Shown here: piece by piece, positions 7,265 through 15,260 of the stretch
Position numbering within the stretch: position 1 is the stretch's first letter
Layout of the letters: the number at the start of each line of letters is the position of its first letter
Origin: Syntrophobacterales bacterium
GTDB lineage: Bacteria > Desulfobacterota > Syntrophia > Syntrophales > UBA6807
DNA length: 17,890 bases
Direction: 5' to 3'
Assembly: GCA_021159265.1 (NCBI GenBank)
Contig: JAGGSD010000305.1
Span: 1 to 17,890, forward strand
Program-made: the position numbers and the translations under genes
Notes under the pieces: generated by a model
The model's database searches: none
Told to the model about the DNA's origin: nothing
The model's input: only the letters and a program-made list of their open reading frames with translations

Positions 7265-8494
7265 ATGACCGATAAATGTTCCATACCAGGCATGCATAGT
7301 CCCTCAGGGGTTGAAAACGGATCAGCGCTGCGCCCGCATTTTACCATTATTGCCTTTTTGACAGCGATTTTTTTCTTTAATTTTACCTCCAGGATTTTGC
7401 TTTCGCCCCTGACACCCACCATCGAACGTGATATGGGGCTTGGTCATGGTGCGATGGGATTTTTCTTCTTTTTCATAACTGCCGGCTATTTTATCTCGCT
7501 TGCAGGATCGGGGTTTATCTCTTCTCGAATCTCTCACAGGCTGACAATTATTGTCTCTTCTGTCGCGGCCGGTTTTGTTTTGATAGCTGTTTGTTTTACC
7601 GAAACAGCATGGGGCTTTGGTGCATGTACTCTCGCCCTGGGACTTGTTACGGGAATATATCTTCCATCCGGGATAGCAACTATTACCGGCCTGGTTGATA
7701 GTCGCCAGTGGGGAAAAGCGCTTGCCATCCATGAACTGGCCCCGAATCTGGGATTTATAGCGGCTCCCCTTATGGTAGAGGTACTGATGATATGGTTTTC
7801 CTGGCGATGTGTTATGGGGGTGACCGGTGTTGCTTCAATCCTCGTTGGGGGTTCATTTGCTTTATACGGAAGGGGTGGTGAATTCTACGGCGAGAAACCA
7901 AATTTCGTTTTAATTCGTCACCTTTTTATGAAACCATCTTTCTTTGTCGTGATCATATTGTTCAGTCTGGCGATAAGCAGCACGGTCGGCGTGTATTCTA
8001 TGCTTCCCCTCTATCTCGTTACAAACCACGGGATACCCAGGGTGGAGGCGAATACGATCATCGCTGTGTCGAGGATCTCACCACTGTTTATGGTTTTCCT
8101 GGGGGGTTGGGCGGGAGACCGTTTTGGCGCAGCAAAAACGATGAAGGTTGTCTTCTTTCTCACAGGGATTATAACGACTCTCTTAGGCTTCGCCAACACG
8201 TACTGGATTAAGCTGATCGTTCTCTTTCAGCCCGTTTCTGCCGTCTGTTTTTTTCCCGTGGGATTTGCTCTCCTTTCAATGACTGTTCCGCCCCGGAGCA
8301 GGAACCTGGCAGTTTCGCTTGCCATACCTGTCAGTTTCATGATTGGGGCCGGCCTCTTTCCCGCTGTAATCGGAATCTTGGGTGACGCGGGGCTTTTTGG
8401 TTCAGGTTTTATCATTCTTGGGATATCCGTACTTGCAGGGAGTATTTTCTTAAACTTTGTAACACTCAGGGATTACAAAGGAGAGGCAATTTAA
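7265..8494 (+). CDS. Major facilitator superfamily (MFS) transporter
   Basis: From ATG 7265 the protein has 409 residues, a normal MFS length, and is strongly hydrophobic, with a pattern fitting twelve membrane helices. The first begins near residue 25. The strongest signature is GGWAGDRFG (280-288), the MFS motif A-like loop between helices 8 and 9. The equivalent loop after helix 2 (GSGFISSRISHR, about 81-92) is weaker. HELAPNLGFIAAP (156-168) lies in the helix 4-5 region. Substrate cannot be inferred. The frame extends upstream to a TTG at 7124, but those 47 residues are a TPR-like helix pair that does not belong to an MFS protein, so I start at 7265. ATG 7292 is also possible, and none of these starts has a good Shine-Dalgarno. 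The gene is probably read from the promoter at 7012-7038 through the lipoprotein remnant. It converges on recG. Confidence 0.88.
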   Translation: MTDKCSIPGMHSPSGVENGSALRPHFTIIAFLTAIFFFNFTSRILLSPLTPTIERDMGLGHGAMGFFFFFITAGYFISLAGSGFISSRISHRLTIIVSSVAAGFVLIAVCFTETAWGFGACTLALGLVTGIYLPSGIATITGLVDSRQWGKALAIHELAPNLGFIAAPLMVEVLMIWFSWRCVMGVTGVASILVGGSFALYGRGGEFYGEKPNFVLIRHLFMKPSFFVVIILFSLAISSTVGVYSMLPLYLVTNHGIPRVEANTIIAVSRISPLFMVFLGGWAGDRFGAAKTMKVVFFLTGIITTLLGFANTYWIKLIVLFQPVSAVCFFPVGFALLSMTVPPRSRNLAVSLAIPVSFMIGAGLFPAVIGILGDAGLFGSGFIILGISVLAGSIFLNFVTLRDYKGEAI

Positions 8495-8523
8495 GAAAGA
8501 TCACTGTGAGAAACCATATGCCG

Positions 8524-8538
8524 AAAGCGGAGCTTTTT
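8524..8538 (+). terminator. Weak hairpin with T run after the MFS gene
   Basis: AAAGC (8524-8528) and GCTTT (8532-8536) form a 5-bp stem with a 3-nt loop running into TTTTT. It lies 30 nt past the MFS stop. The stem is short, so it may work together with the stronger hairpin at 8556-8584. Confidence 0.3.
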
Positions 8539-8555
8539 ACGAGACCATCAAAATT

Positions 8556-8584
8556 GTGTCTGAACGGTCTTTTCGTTCAGACAC
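8556..8584 (-). terminator. Strong hairpin between convergent MFS and recG genes
   Basis: GTGTCTGAACG (8556-8566) and CGTTCAGACAC (8574-8584) form a perfect 11-bp stem with a 7-nt loop. It begins 4 nt after the recG stop codon. On the minus strand it is followed by AATTTTG, a modest U tract, and on the plus strand there is none. It most likely terminates recG and shields both convergent transcripts. Confidence 0.65.
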
Positions 8585-8588
8585 TCGG

Positions 8589-11054
8589 TTAGCCGGTTTT
8601 TGCCAGGTTGAGTCTTCCTTGCCATCTTTTCAGAAGCACATTTTTCAGGAGCGCGTGCTCCGGTTTTTCCAGGAAGGGATCATTTTCGACAAGTGAAAAG
8701 GCTTCTTTTCTGGCTTCGTTTAATATTCTTCCGTCACGCAATATATTCGCTACCCTGAAGTCGGGAAGTCCCGATTGTCTGGTTCCCATAAATTCGCCGG
8801 GTCCCCTTATGATCAGATCTTCTTCCGCTATCCTGAAACCGTCAGTTGTTTCTTCCATTATGCGAAGTCTTTTCCTTGAAACATTGGATCTCGCGTAACC
8901 GGCGAGTAGAATACAATATGATGGGATGTCGCTTCTCCCTACCCTGCCCCTCAACTGGTGCAGTTGTGAAAGGCCGAATCTTTCAGCATGCTCTATGACC
9001 ATAAGAGATGCCTGTGGAATATCTATACCCACCTCTATCACCGTGGTAGAAACGAGTATGTCCGCTTTTCCCTCTGAAAAGTCTGCCATGATTTCATCTT
9101 TTTCGGCGCCTTTCATTCTTCCGTGTATCAGCTTTACCCTGTATTCCGGGAATATATCTTTTTGAAGATGTTCAGCCATCCGTGTAGCATCCTTCAGGTC
9201 CAGTGTTTCAGATTCTTCCACCAGCGGATAGACAATGAAGGCCTGATTCCCCTTTTTCAGTTCGTTTCGTATTACCTCATAGACCTTATCACGGGACTTT
9301 TCGTAAAATAGTTTTGTGCGGACCAGTTTTTTGCCCGGGGGCATTTCATCTATGACTGAAATATCGAGATCTCCATAAACCGTCATTGCAAGACTCCTCG
9401 GAATCGGGGTGGCTGTCATAACGAGAACATCCGGATTTATCCCCTTTTTCCGCAGAGTCGCTCTCTGGACTACTCCGAAGCGATGCTGTTCATCAATCAC
9501 AACAAACCCAAGCTTTTTAAACTCAACACCTTCCTGAATCAGCGCATGGGTGCCTACGATAATATCCACATCACCCGATGCTGTCTTTTGTAAAATCTCT
9601 TTCCGCTCCAGCGTTTTTTTGCCGCCGGTGAGTAGCGCAACTTCAAGACCAAGCATTGAAGACCATTCTTTTATATTGGAATAGTGCTGGCCGGACAATA
9701 TTTCTGTGGGCGCCATGATGGCCGCCTGATAACCGTTTTCACACGCGCATGTCATAGCCGCCATTGAAACGACTGTCTTACCACATCCGACATCACCTTG
9801 GAGGAGCCTGTTCATGGGAAAAACGCTGCCCATATCCGCCTTAATTTCTTCTATTACTCTTTTCTGCGCATCGGTCATTTCAAATGGAAGTATCTCACAG
9901 AATTTGTCATAAAGTTTTCCGGTTGTGTTAAATGGAATCCCTTTTTCCAGGACATATCCCTTTTTCTTGAGGGCCATTCCCAGTTCGAAGAAGAAGAATT
10001 CATCAAACACCAGTCTTCTATGTGCCGCCGATTTCATATTGTTGTATAGATTTATATCCTGATCAGCTTCCGGGAAGTGGACGTTTTTTATGGAATAATC
10101 GATGTCGGCGAGATGCTGTCTTTCACATATTTCATTAGGAATGGGGCTTGAAACATATTGAGAGTAATTCTCAACTGTTTCCATCATTATCTTTCTTATA
10201 TATTTTTGATGCAGCCCTTCCGTCTCCGAATAGATGGGAACAATTCTTTTGAAATGGAGAGAATCGTCTGTGTTTTCATCACCGCTGATAATTTCAAAAT
10301 CCGGGTGAATCATATCTTTAGCGAAGAGAAACTCTCTCACCTCCCCTGTAAAAATTACCCTTGCATCCTTTTTAAATGTCTTTCGCAGATAGGCGTGATT
10401 CCCCTTGAACCATTTAGCCGTGAGCCTGCCGCTTCCGTCATCAATGGTTACTTCAAATACCCTTTTTTTTCTGTAATGCTGCACCTCTGCGCTGATAACT
10501 TCTCCGATTATGGTTTCCCTGCTGCCGATTTGTGCCTGTGATATTTTTTTAACGGAGCGCCTGTCTTCATATCTCCTCGGCAGGAAGTAGAGCATATCCT
10601 CTACGGTTTTTAAATTCTTTTTGCCGAGGAGCCGAGCAATTCCCGGACCCACCCCTTTTACGTATTGAACGGGAAGAGACAGCTTGTCAAAACCGGGTTT
10701 AATTTCTCCTGTTGCGCCTGATGTGTCCGGTGATTCTTCAGTATTAATGTCAAAAGAGAGAAGCTGTATTTCTTTTACCAGTCGAAGCGCAACCGCAATA
10801 CGTTTCTTCTTTTCGGTAAGAGTAAGATTATCAAAATTTAAGAAAGTTTCATCGAGATAAGAGACGATATTGCCTAATTCTTTTTTTGACATATCTCCTT
10901 GTTTTAGCGAAGCATTAATCGTCTTTAATCTGTCAATAAGTCCCGACATACTCGTTTCAAAATCTTTAACGAGATGAAGGTTCTGATAGGAATTTTTCGA
11001 TAGAAATATCAGTGGGGTTTCTATTTTCTTGATAATTTCATTGAGATTTGCCAT
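8589..11054 (-). CDS. recG: ATP-dependent DNA helicase RecG
   Basis: 821 residues. RecG remodels stalled replication forks and branch-migrates Holliday junctions in the cytoplasm. Seen in order: a charged helical N-terminal extension (1-125), the wedge/OB domain starting VQYVKGVGPGIARLLGKKNL (129-148) and LPRRYEDRR (158-166), Walker A GDVGCGKT (420-427), the DEQH box (521-524) followed by RFGVVQR, TATPIPRSLAMT (547-558), GDLDISVIDEMPPG (561-574), and the second motor domain with STTVIEVGIDIP (669-680) and QLRGRVGRS (700-708). The signatures are diagnostic. The protein is about 130 residues longer than E. coli RecG (693), owing to the N-terminal extension, which many non-enteric RecG proteins share. 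It is transcribed alone, with no partner gene. The Shine-Dalgarno is weak (GGGG about 9 nt before the ATG), and I see no clear promoter. Confidence 0.97.
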   Translation of the reverse strand: MANLNEIIKKIETPLIFLSKNSYQNLHLVKDFETSMSGLIDRLKTINASLKQGDMSKKELGNIVSYLDETFLNFDNLTLTEKKKRIAVALRLVKEIQLLSFDINTEESPDTSGATGEIKPGFDKLSLPVQYVKGVGPGIARLLGKKNLKTVEDMLYFLPRRYEDRRSVKKISQAQIGSRETIIGEVISAEVQHYRKKRVFEVTIDDGSGRLTAKWFKGNHAYLRKTFKKDARVIFTGEVREFLFAKDMIHPDFEIISGDENTDDSLHFKRIVPIYSETEGLHQKYIRKIMMETVENYSQYVSSPIPNEICERQHLADIDYSIKNVHFPEADQDINLYNNMKSAAHRRLVFDEFFFFELGMALKKKGYVLEKGIPFNTTGKLYDKFCEILPFEMTDAQKRVIEEIKADMGSVFPMNRLLQGDVGCGKTVVSMAAMTCACENGYQAAIMAPTEILSGQHYSNIKEWSSMLGLEVALLTGGKKTLERKEILQKTASGDVDIIVGTHALIQEGVEFKKLGFVVIDEQHRFGVVQRATLRKKGINPDVLVMTATPIPRSLAMTVYGDLDISVIDEMPPGKKLVRTKLFYEKSRDKVYEVIRNELKKGNQAFIVYPLVEESETLDLKDATRMAEHLQKDIFPEYRVKLIHGRMKGAEKDEIMADFSEGKADILVSTTVIEVGIDIPQASLMVIEHAERFGLSQLHQLRGRVGRSDIPSYCILLAGYARSNVSRKRLRIMEETTDGFRIAEEDLIIRGPGEFMGTRQSGLPDFRVANILRDGRILNEARKEAFSLVENDPFLEKPEHALLKNVLLKRWQGRLNLAKTG

Positions 11055-11470
11055 TATATATTGCCCCGATTACGAAGTAATTTCACATATAAAGTGCTAA
11101 TTTAACTAACAGATATGCCTGTTATTTACAAGGAAAGAATTGACTTTTCACATGAATTAAGCTAGTTCTTCCGCATTAGTCAAATTAATATCCATTTATT
11201 TTATATGAAAGTAACTACTCAGGTAGACACAGAGGCACAAAGAGTAAAAAAAGTAACAACCGGCGCCGCCTGTGGTCTTCGGTGAACCTTCGGAGTGAGC
11301 TCAGACTTCGGTAAGCCTGCGATGAGCTTAGTAGAATCGCTCAGTCGAACCGTCGAACGCTCAGGCGAGTGCTCAGACTTCGGCGAGTCTGCAAGGCAAA
11401 TAAGCTTTGTGCCTTTGAACCTTGGAACCTGAGTCGTTACATATGAAATTCAGTTTGTGAGGTATTTTCT
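11055..11470. repeat. Intergenic repeat cluster between recG and purM
   Basis: No gene in 416 nt. The left part (11055-11220) is A+T-rich and must hold the recG promoter, though none is clear. A plus-strand TTGACT at 11140-11145 could be a -35 box but lacks a good -10. From 11233 the sequence is repeat-like: AGGCACAAAG (11233-11242) is exactly inverted as CTTTGTGCCT (11405-11414). GCTCAGACTTCGG occurs twice (11299-11311, 11371-11383). CAGACT/AGTCTG (11374-11391) makes a small hairpin. GCTCAGTCGAAC (11339-11350) and TCGAACGCTCAG (11353-11364) recur in the gap after purN. CCTTTGAACCTTGGAACC (11412-11429) belongs to the CAAGGTTCAA repeat type. Confidence 0.6.
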
Positions 11471-12532
11471 ATGGTAAAGAAAAAATCAGTGTCATATAAG
11501 GATGCCGGCGTCGATATAGACAAGACCAACAGTTTTATAGAAAAAATAAAACCATTTATTAAATCTACATCACGTAAGGAAGTCTTTGGCAATATTGGCA
11601 GTTACGGGGGGTTGTTTCATCTCGACACGGAAAAATATAAAAGCCCGGTCCTTGTGTCATCTACAGACGGAGTTGGCACGAAGCTGAAAATAGCCCAGAT
11701 GATGGGAAAACATGATACCATCGGAATTGATCTTGTAGCCATGAGCACAAATGATTTGATTGTCCAGGGCGCCGAACCCCTTTTCTTTCTCGATTATATA
11801 GCTGCAGGGAAAATAAATCTTGAAACAAGCGTGCAAATCATCGAGGGTATAGCCGAAGGGTGCAAACAGTCCGGTTGCGCTCTTATCGGCGGAGAAACAG
11901 CCGAAATGCCCGGTAGTTACAAAGATGGAGAGTATGATCTTGCAGGTTTCTGTGTCGGAGTTGTTGAAAGTGACAAGTTGATTGATGGATCAGAGATCAG
12001 AGTCGGGGATCAGATCATAGGACTGGCTTCCAGTGGTATTCACAGTAATGGTCTTTCTCTTGCCCGGAAGGTATTGTTTGAAGATTTGAATTTGAACGGC
12101 AATGATATGATTGAAGGACTTGAATATTCCGTTGGTCTGGAACTTCTTCGTCCGACAAGAATCTATGTAAAAAGCTTGCTGAATATAATCAAAAACTTCA
12201 TCATAAAAGGAGTGATTCATATCACCGGAGGCGGATTTATAGACAATATTCCCCGCATAATACCCAATCGATGCCAGGCCGTTATCACCAAAAACAGTTG
12301 GGATATACCTCCAATTTTCACGATTATACAGGAAGAGGGAAACGTCGATGAAATGGAAATGTTCAGAGTATTTAACATGGGTATAGGAATGATGGTGGTC
12401 GTCTCTGAAAAAGAATCAAAAGAAATATTGGAACGGCTTGAAGTCCTCGGCGAAAAAGCATATGTAATCGGATCAATTACCAAAAATGCAGAGGGTCAAC
12501 CATCTGTTCTTTTTGAGGAAGAAAATGAATAA
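11471..12532 (+). CDS. purM: Phosphoribosylformylglycinamidine cyclo-ligase (AIR synthetase)
   Basis: 353 residues, the usual length. The enzyme closes the imidazole ring of purines: FGAM + ATP gives aminoimidazole ribotide + ADP + Pi. Family signatures are all present: SSTDGVGTK (63-71, nucleotide/metal site), GIDLVAMSTNDLIVQGAEPL (85-104), the AIR synthetase signature GGETAEMPGSY (140-150), SSGIHSNGLSL (187-197) and ITGGGFIDNIPR near 250-262. The ATG at 11471 has a Shine-Dalgarno, GAGGT, about 8 nt upstream. The 3' end overlaps purN by 8 nt, which indicates translational coupling. The protein is the cytosolic partner of PurN in the same pathway. Nothing is unusual apart from the repeat-laden upstream gap. 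Confidence 0.98.
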   Translation: MVKKKSVSYKDAGVDIDKTNSFIEKIKPFIKSTSRKEVFGNIGSYGGLFHLDTEKYKSPVLVSSTDGVGTKLKIAQMMGKHDTIGIDLVAMSTNDLIVQGAEPLFFLDYIAAGKINLETSVQIIEGIAEGCKQSGCALIGGETAEMPGSYKDGEYDLAGFCVGVVESDKLIDGSEIRVGDQIIGLASSGIHSNGLSLARKVLFEDLNLNGNDMIEGLEYSVGLELLRPTRIYVKSLLNIIKNFIIKGVIHITGGGFIDNIPRIIPNRCQAVITKNSWDIPPIFTIIQEEGNVDEMEMFRVFNMGIGMMVVVSEKESKEILERLEVLGEKAYVIGSITKNAEGQPSVLFEEENE

Positions 12533-13190
12533 TAACATTAACATCGGCGTTCTTGTATCCGGCAGCGGGTCTAATTTGCAATCAATTATAGATCAGTCGG
12601 AAAAGGGCAATCTTGATGCAGTGATCAAGGTGGTTATAAGTAATAACCGGGGGGCTTATGCGTTGGAAAGGGCAAAAAAGCACAAAATCCCCGCCATTTT
12701 TATTGATCATAATGATTTTAATGACCGGCAGCAGTTTGATCAAAAAATGATCGATATTCTCAAATCTTATGAAGTTGAACTGGTTATCATGGCAGGATTT
12801 ATGCGGGTATTAACCCCCCTTTTTATAAAAGCCTTTCCGATGAGAATCATGAACATACATCCCGCCATCCTTCCATCCTTTCAAGGTATCCATGCCCAGA
12901 AAAGGGCATTTGACTACGGCGTGAAATTTTCAGGATGCACTGTCCATTTCGCGGATGAAGGTGTTGACACAGGTCCGATTATCATTCAATCCGTCATCCC
13001 CGCTTATGATGACGATACTGCCGATACGCTTCAGCAGAGGATTCTTAAAGAGGAGCACCGGATATTTCCTCAGGCCATTCAATTTTATGCGGAAGGAAAA
13101 CTTGAAATTGTCGGCAGAAAGGTTCGCATTAAGAATCATAAAAAGATCGATGAAGCTCCATTACATAATCCTCCATTAGATAAGTTTTGA
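12525..13190 (+). CDS. purN: Phosphoribosylglycinamide formyltransferase (GART)
   Basis: From ATG 12525 the protein has 221 residues, close to the family norm. It transfers a formyl group from 10-formyl-tetrahydrofolate to GAR. Seen: the N-terminal substrate loop VLVSGSGSNLQSI (9-21), SNNRGAYALERA (39-50), MAGFMRVL (89-96), and the catalytic trio N110, H112 (NIHPAILPSF) and D148 (DEGVDTGP), matching N106/H108/D144 of the E. coli enzyme. I chose 12525 over an upstream in-frame ATG at 12486 because the known fold starts immediately before VLVSG, GAGGA lies a few nt upstream, and the extra 13 residues would overlap purM by 47 nt. The gene overlaps the purM stop by 8 nt, so the two enzymes are probably made together. 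Confidence 0.97.
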   Translation: MNNNINIGVLVSGSGSNLQSIIDQSEKGNLDAVIKVVISNNRGAYALERAKKHKIPAIFIDHNDFNDRQQFDQKMIDILKSYEVELVIMAGFMRVLTPLFIKAFPMRIMNIHPAILPSFQGIHAQKRAFDYGVKFSGCTVHFADEGVDTGPIIIQSVIPAYDDDTADTLQQRILKEEHRIFPQAIQFYAEGKLEIVGRKVRIKNHKKIDEAPLHNPPLDKF

Positions 13191-13371
13191 TGGGCATTAG
13201 CCCCTTAGTTGTAAGATTCTTGCAAAAAATGGCTTCGGCGTGAGCTCAGTCGAACGCTCAGCCGAACGTGCTTCGAATTTCGAATTTCCAGTTTATCTGG
13301 ATTAGGGATTAATTACGAGATCAGTTCCGCTTAATCCTCTAATCCTTTAATCCTTAATCCCAGGGAAAGAT
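13191..13371. repeat. Repeat-bearing gap with a TTAATCC array and inverted repeat before the DUF523 gene
   Basis: It contains GCTCAGTCGAAC (13244-13255) and TCGAACGCTCAG (13250-13261), both shared with the gap before purM, then TTCGAATTTCGAATTTCC (13272-13289). Four tandem TAATCC-type units lie at 13331-13361. CTGGATTAGGGATTAA (13297-13312) is an imperfect inverted copy of TTAATCCTTAATCCCAG (13347-13363), able to form a long hairpin whose right arm touches the AGGGA Shine-Dalgarno (13362-13366) of the next gene. I see no gene and no clear promoter. Confidence 0.6.
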
Positions 13372-13842
13372 ATGATAATCGTAAGCGCCTGTCTTTTGGG
13401 AATAAGATGTAGATACGACGGAGATAGTCGCCCCGAAAACCGATTGCTATCAATATTATCTGATGAAATTTGCATCCCGGTCTGTCCCGAACAGCTAGGT
13501 GGGCTGACAACGCCTCGTTTACCGTCCGAGATAATCGATGGTGACGGATCGGACGTTTTAAGTGGCAGGACTAAAATCATAGATTCCACCGGTAAAGATG
13601 TAACCGGGCAGTTTTTACGAGGGGCAGAGGAAGTAAGAAGACTTGCAAGGCTTATGCAAATTGATACGTCGATTTTGAAAGAGAAAAGCCCATCTTGCGG
13701 TGTCCATTACATAAAAAGGGGAAACCTTGTTTTAAGAGGAATGGGGGTGACATCGGCCCTCCTGCTCTCAGATGGCATCAAAGTCATATCATCGGACAGG
13801 ATAGAAGAGGAATATGTGCGATACCATCGTAATAGGAAATGA
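13372..13842 (+). CDS. DUF523 family protein, TudS-like [4Fe-4S] desulfidase candidate
   Basis: 156 residues, all one DUF523 domain. Family landmarks are visible: SACLLG (5-10), C38 in CPEQLGGL, and SPSCG with C109 near the C-terminus. C7, C38 and C109 are the three conserved cysteines that bind a [4Fe-4S] cluster in the studied member TudS, a 2-thiouracil desulfidase. C13 and C34 are extra. By homology it may remove sulfur from a thiolated base or similar small molecule, but substrate specificity cannot be read here. No DUF1722 domain is fused to it. The Shine-Dalgarno AGGGA sits about 5 nt before the ATG, inside or beside a potential hairpin. The 3' end overlaps the next gene by 29 nt, so the two are translationally coupled. 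Confidence 0.88.
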   Translation: MIIVSACLLGIRCRYDGDSRPENRLLSILSDEICIPVCPEQLGGLTTPRLPSEIIDGDGSDVLSGRTKIIDSTGKDVTGQFLRGAEEVRRLARLMQIDTSILKEKSPSCGVHYIKRGNLVLRGMGVTSALLLSDGIKVISSDRIEEEYVRYHRNRK

Positions 13843-15259
13843 TTTCAGTTCACTTATAGCTGCTCTTGTCACTGCACGCAGCGGGAAAAGAACAGTCCTT
13901 ATAAGTGAAGGTCATATTCCGGATTTCTATGCAGAATCCGGTTATGTCTTTGATATTGATCCTTTTCCATGGACCGGCAGTGATCCGGGAGGTTTGTTGC
14001 GACGGCTATTATCTGAAACAGATACAAACCTGATGGATCGACTGGAAATTCATCCATTAGATTCTCCTCTTCAGGTAATCTTCCCGGAACACAGAATTGA
14101 TTTATACAACAGAATCGAATTGTTGTCAGATGAACTAAAAAGGGAATTTGCCATTGATTCAGAGAAAACCATAAATTTCTATGAGTCAATTATTCAGAAG
14201 AGGAAGGTTATAGCAAGTCTGATTGAGAAAACGCCGTATGTGCGCCCAGAAACCTTTCGGGAGTACCTCGGGTATATTTTTCACGTCCCGGCATTTCTCT
14301 GGAACAGGACAGGCCTGTCAAATAATTTAAAATGTATTAGGAATAATTCGTTATTAAAAAAAATATTTGACGCGGAAATTTTACTCCTTTCAAATCTTTG
14401 TGTAGATGGCGCTACGCCACTGTCATCAGCATATATACTTTCATTGCTTTTAAACGGATTCCATTATTACAGTGGGGGGAAGCATCACCTTATCGAGGAA
14501 CTTAAGAAAAAATTTATAGAATTGGGAGGAACTATTTTTGGGGAATGTTCTATATTGAGACTGAATATAAAAGAGGAAATCAAAGCAGATATAATTGTTG
14601 ATGAGGAAGCATTTGTAATAAATAGCAAAAATGTTATTATCAGCACTAAATGGGAGCAATTTAAGCATGTTATACTTAAAGATAAGAGATTTTCAAAATT
14701 TGCAAATAAATATATAAATGTTGAAAGCTTATATTTTCCATTTACTATTCATATGGGTCTCTGCGACAGGGGATTACCTGAACAAATGGCAGAGTATGTT
14801 ATGATTATTTCCGATGAAAAAGAGCCACTTGCCAATGGCAACCTTGTTTTTTTAGAAACAAGTCTCAGGGAAGATACCGGACGCGCGCCTTCCGGGAAAA
14901 GGGCAATGAGCGCCACAATTTTACTTAATGAGTCTCCTTTGAGTCTCAGCGATGAGGATCTAAAGGAAATTTCAAAAAATATATTAATAAAGATCGAGGG
15001 GTTTCTTCCCTTTTTCAGGGAAAGTTTTGAATTCATGAATATAGACAGTTCTATCGATATATCCAGAAAATACCAGGAAGTTATAAATCAAAAATATACG
15101 ACAAGAAAAAAATCAATACTTGGCATATCCCCTCTGTCAAACAAGACGCCTGTGAAGAATGTATTCCTGACCGGCGGTATGCTGTTTGCGGGTCTCGGGT
15201 TTGACGGAGAAGTCATCTCCGGGTTAAATGCGGCAAATATGGCGATGGGAGGCAATTAA
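13814..15259 (+). CDS. FAD-dependent oxidoreductase, CrtI/COG1233-like, with degenerate dinucleotide motif
   Basis: 481 residues. The N-terminus has the beta-alpha-beta layout of an FAD-binding Rossmann fold, DTIVIGNDFSSLIAALVTAR (3-22) ending in VLISE with the ribose-binding acid E32. The usual GxGxxG, however, reads GNDFSS: the second and third glycines are replaced. The C-terminal FAD segment VFLTGGMLFAGLGFDGEVIS (450-469) is well preserved and typical of phytoene-desaturase-like and amine-oxidase-like flavoproteins. The middle is not recognisable. No carotenoid genes are nearby, so a carotenoid role is unsupported. The ATG at 13814 has AGAGG 5 nt upstream and lies inside the DUF523 gene, and the stop is 1 nt before the phosphofructokinase ATG. 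That packing suggests one operon, though no shared pathway is obvious. FAD binding may be weakened. Confidence 0.8.
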   Translation: MCDTIVIGNDFSSLIAALVTARSGKRTVLISEGHIPDFYAESGYVFDIDPFPWTGSDPGGLLRRLLSETDTNLMDRLEIHPLDSPLQVIFPEHRIDLYNRIELLSDELKREFAIDSEKTINFYESIIQKRKVIASLIEKTPYVRPETFREYLGYIFHVPAFLWNRTGLSNNLKCIRNNSLLKKIFDAEILLLSNLCVDGATPLSSAYILSLLLNGFHYYSGGKHHLIEELKKKFIELGGTIFGECSILRLNIKEEIKADIIVDEEAFVINSKNVIISTKWEQFKHVILKDKRFSKFANKYINVESLYFPFTIHMGLCDRGLPEQMAEYVMIISDEKEPLANGNLVFLETSLREDTGRAPSGKRAMSATILLNESPLSLSDEDLKEISKNILIKIEGFLPFFRESFEFMNIDSSIDISRKYQEVINQKYTTRKKSILGISPLSNKTPVKNVFLTGGMLFAGLGFDGEVISGLNAANMAMGGN

Positions 15260-15260
15260 C

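Noticed and set aside
7060..7732. Minus-strand frames of 120 and 136 residues opposite the MFS gene
   Set aside because: Low-complexity Lys/Arg-rich translations antisense to membrane segments.
11055..11470. Purine riboswitch upstream of purM
   Set aside because: I could not find the conserved three-helix junction core. The gap is occupied by repeats.
13331..13361. CRISPR-like array from the TTAATCC units
   Set aside because: Units are 6-9 nt, contiguous and without spacers. It is a simple tandem repeat.
13814..15259. Phytoene desaturase (crtI) as the specific name for the FAD oxidoreductase
   Set aside because: Only general flavoprotein features are shared, the dinucleotide motif is degenerate, and no carotenoid genes are nearby.
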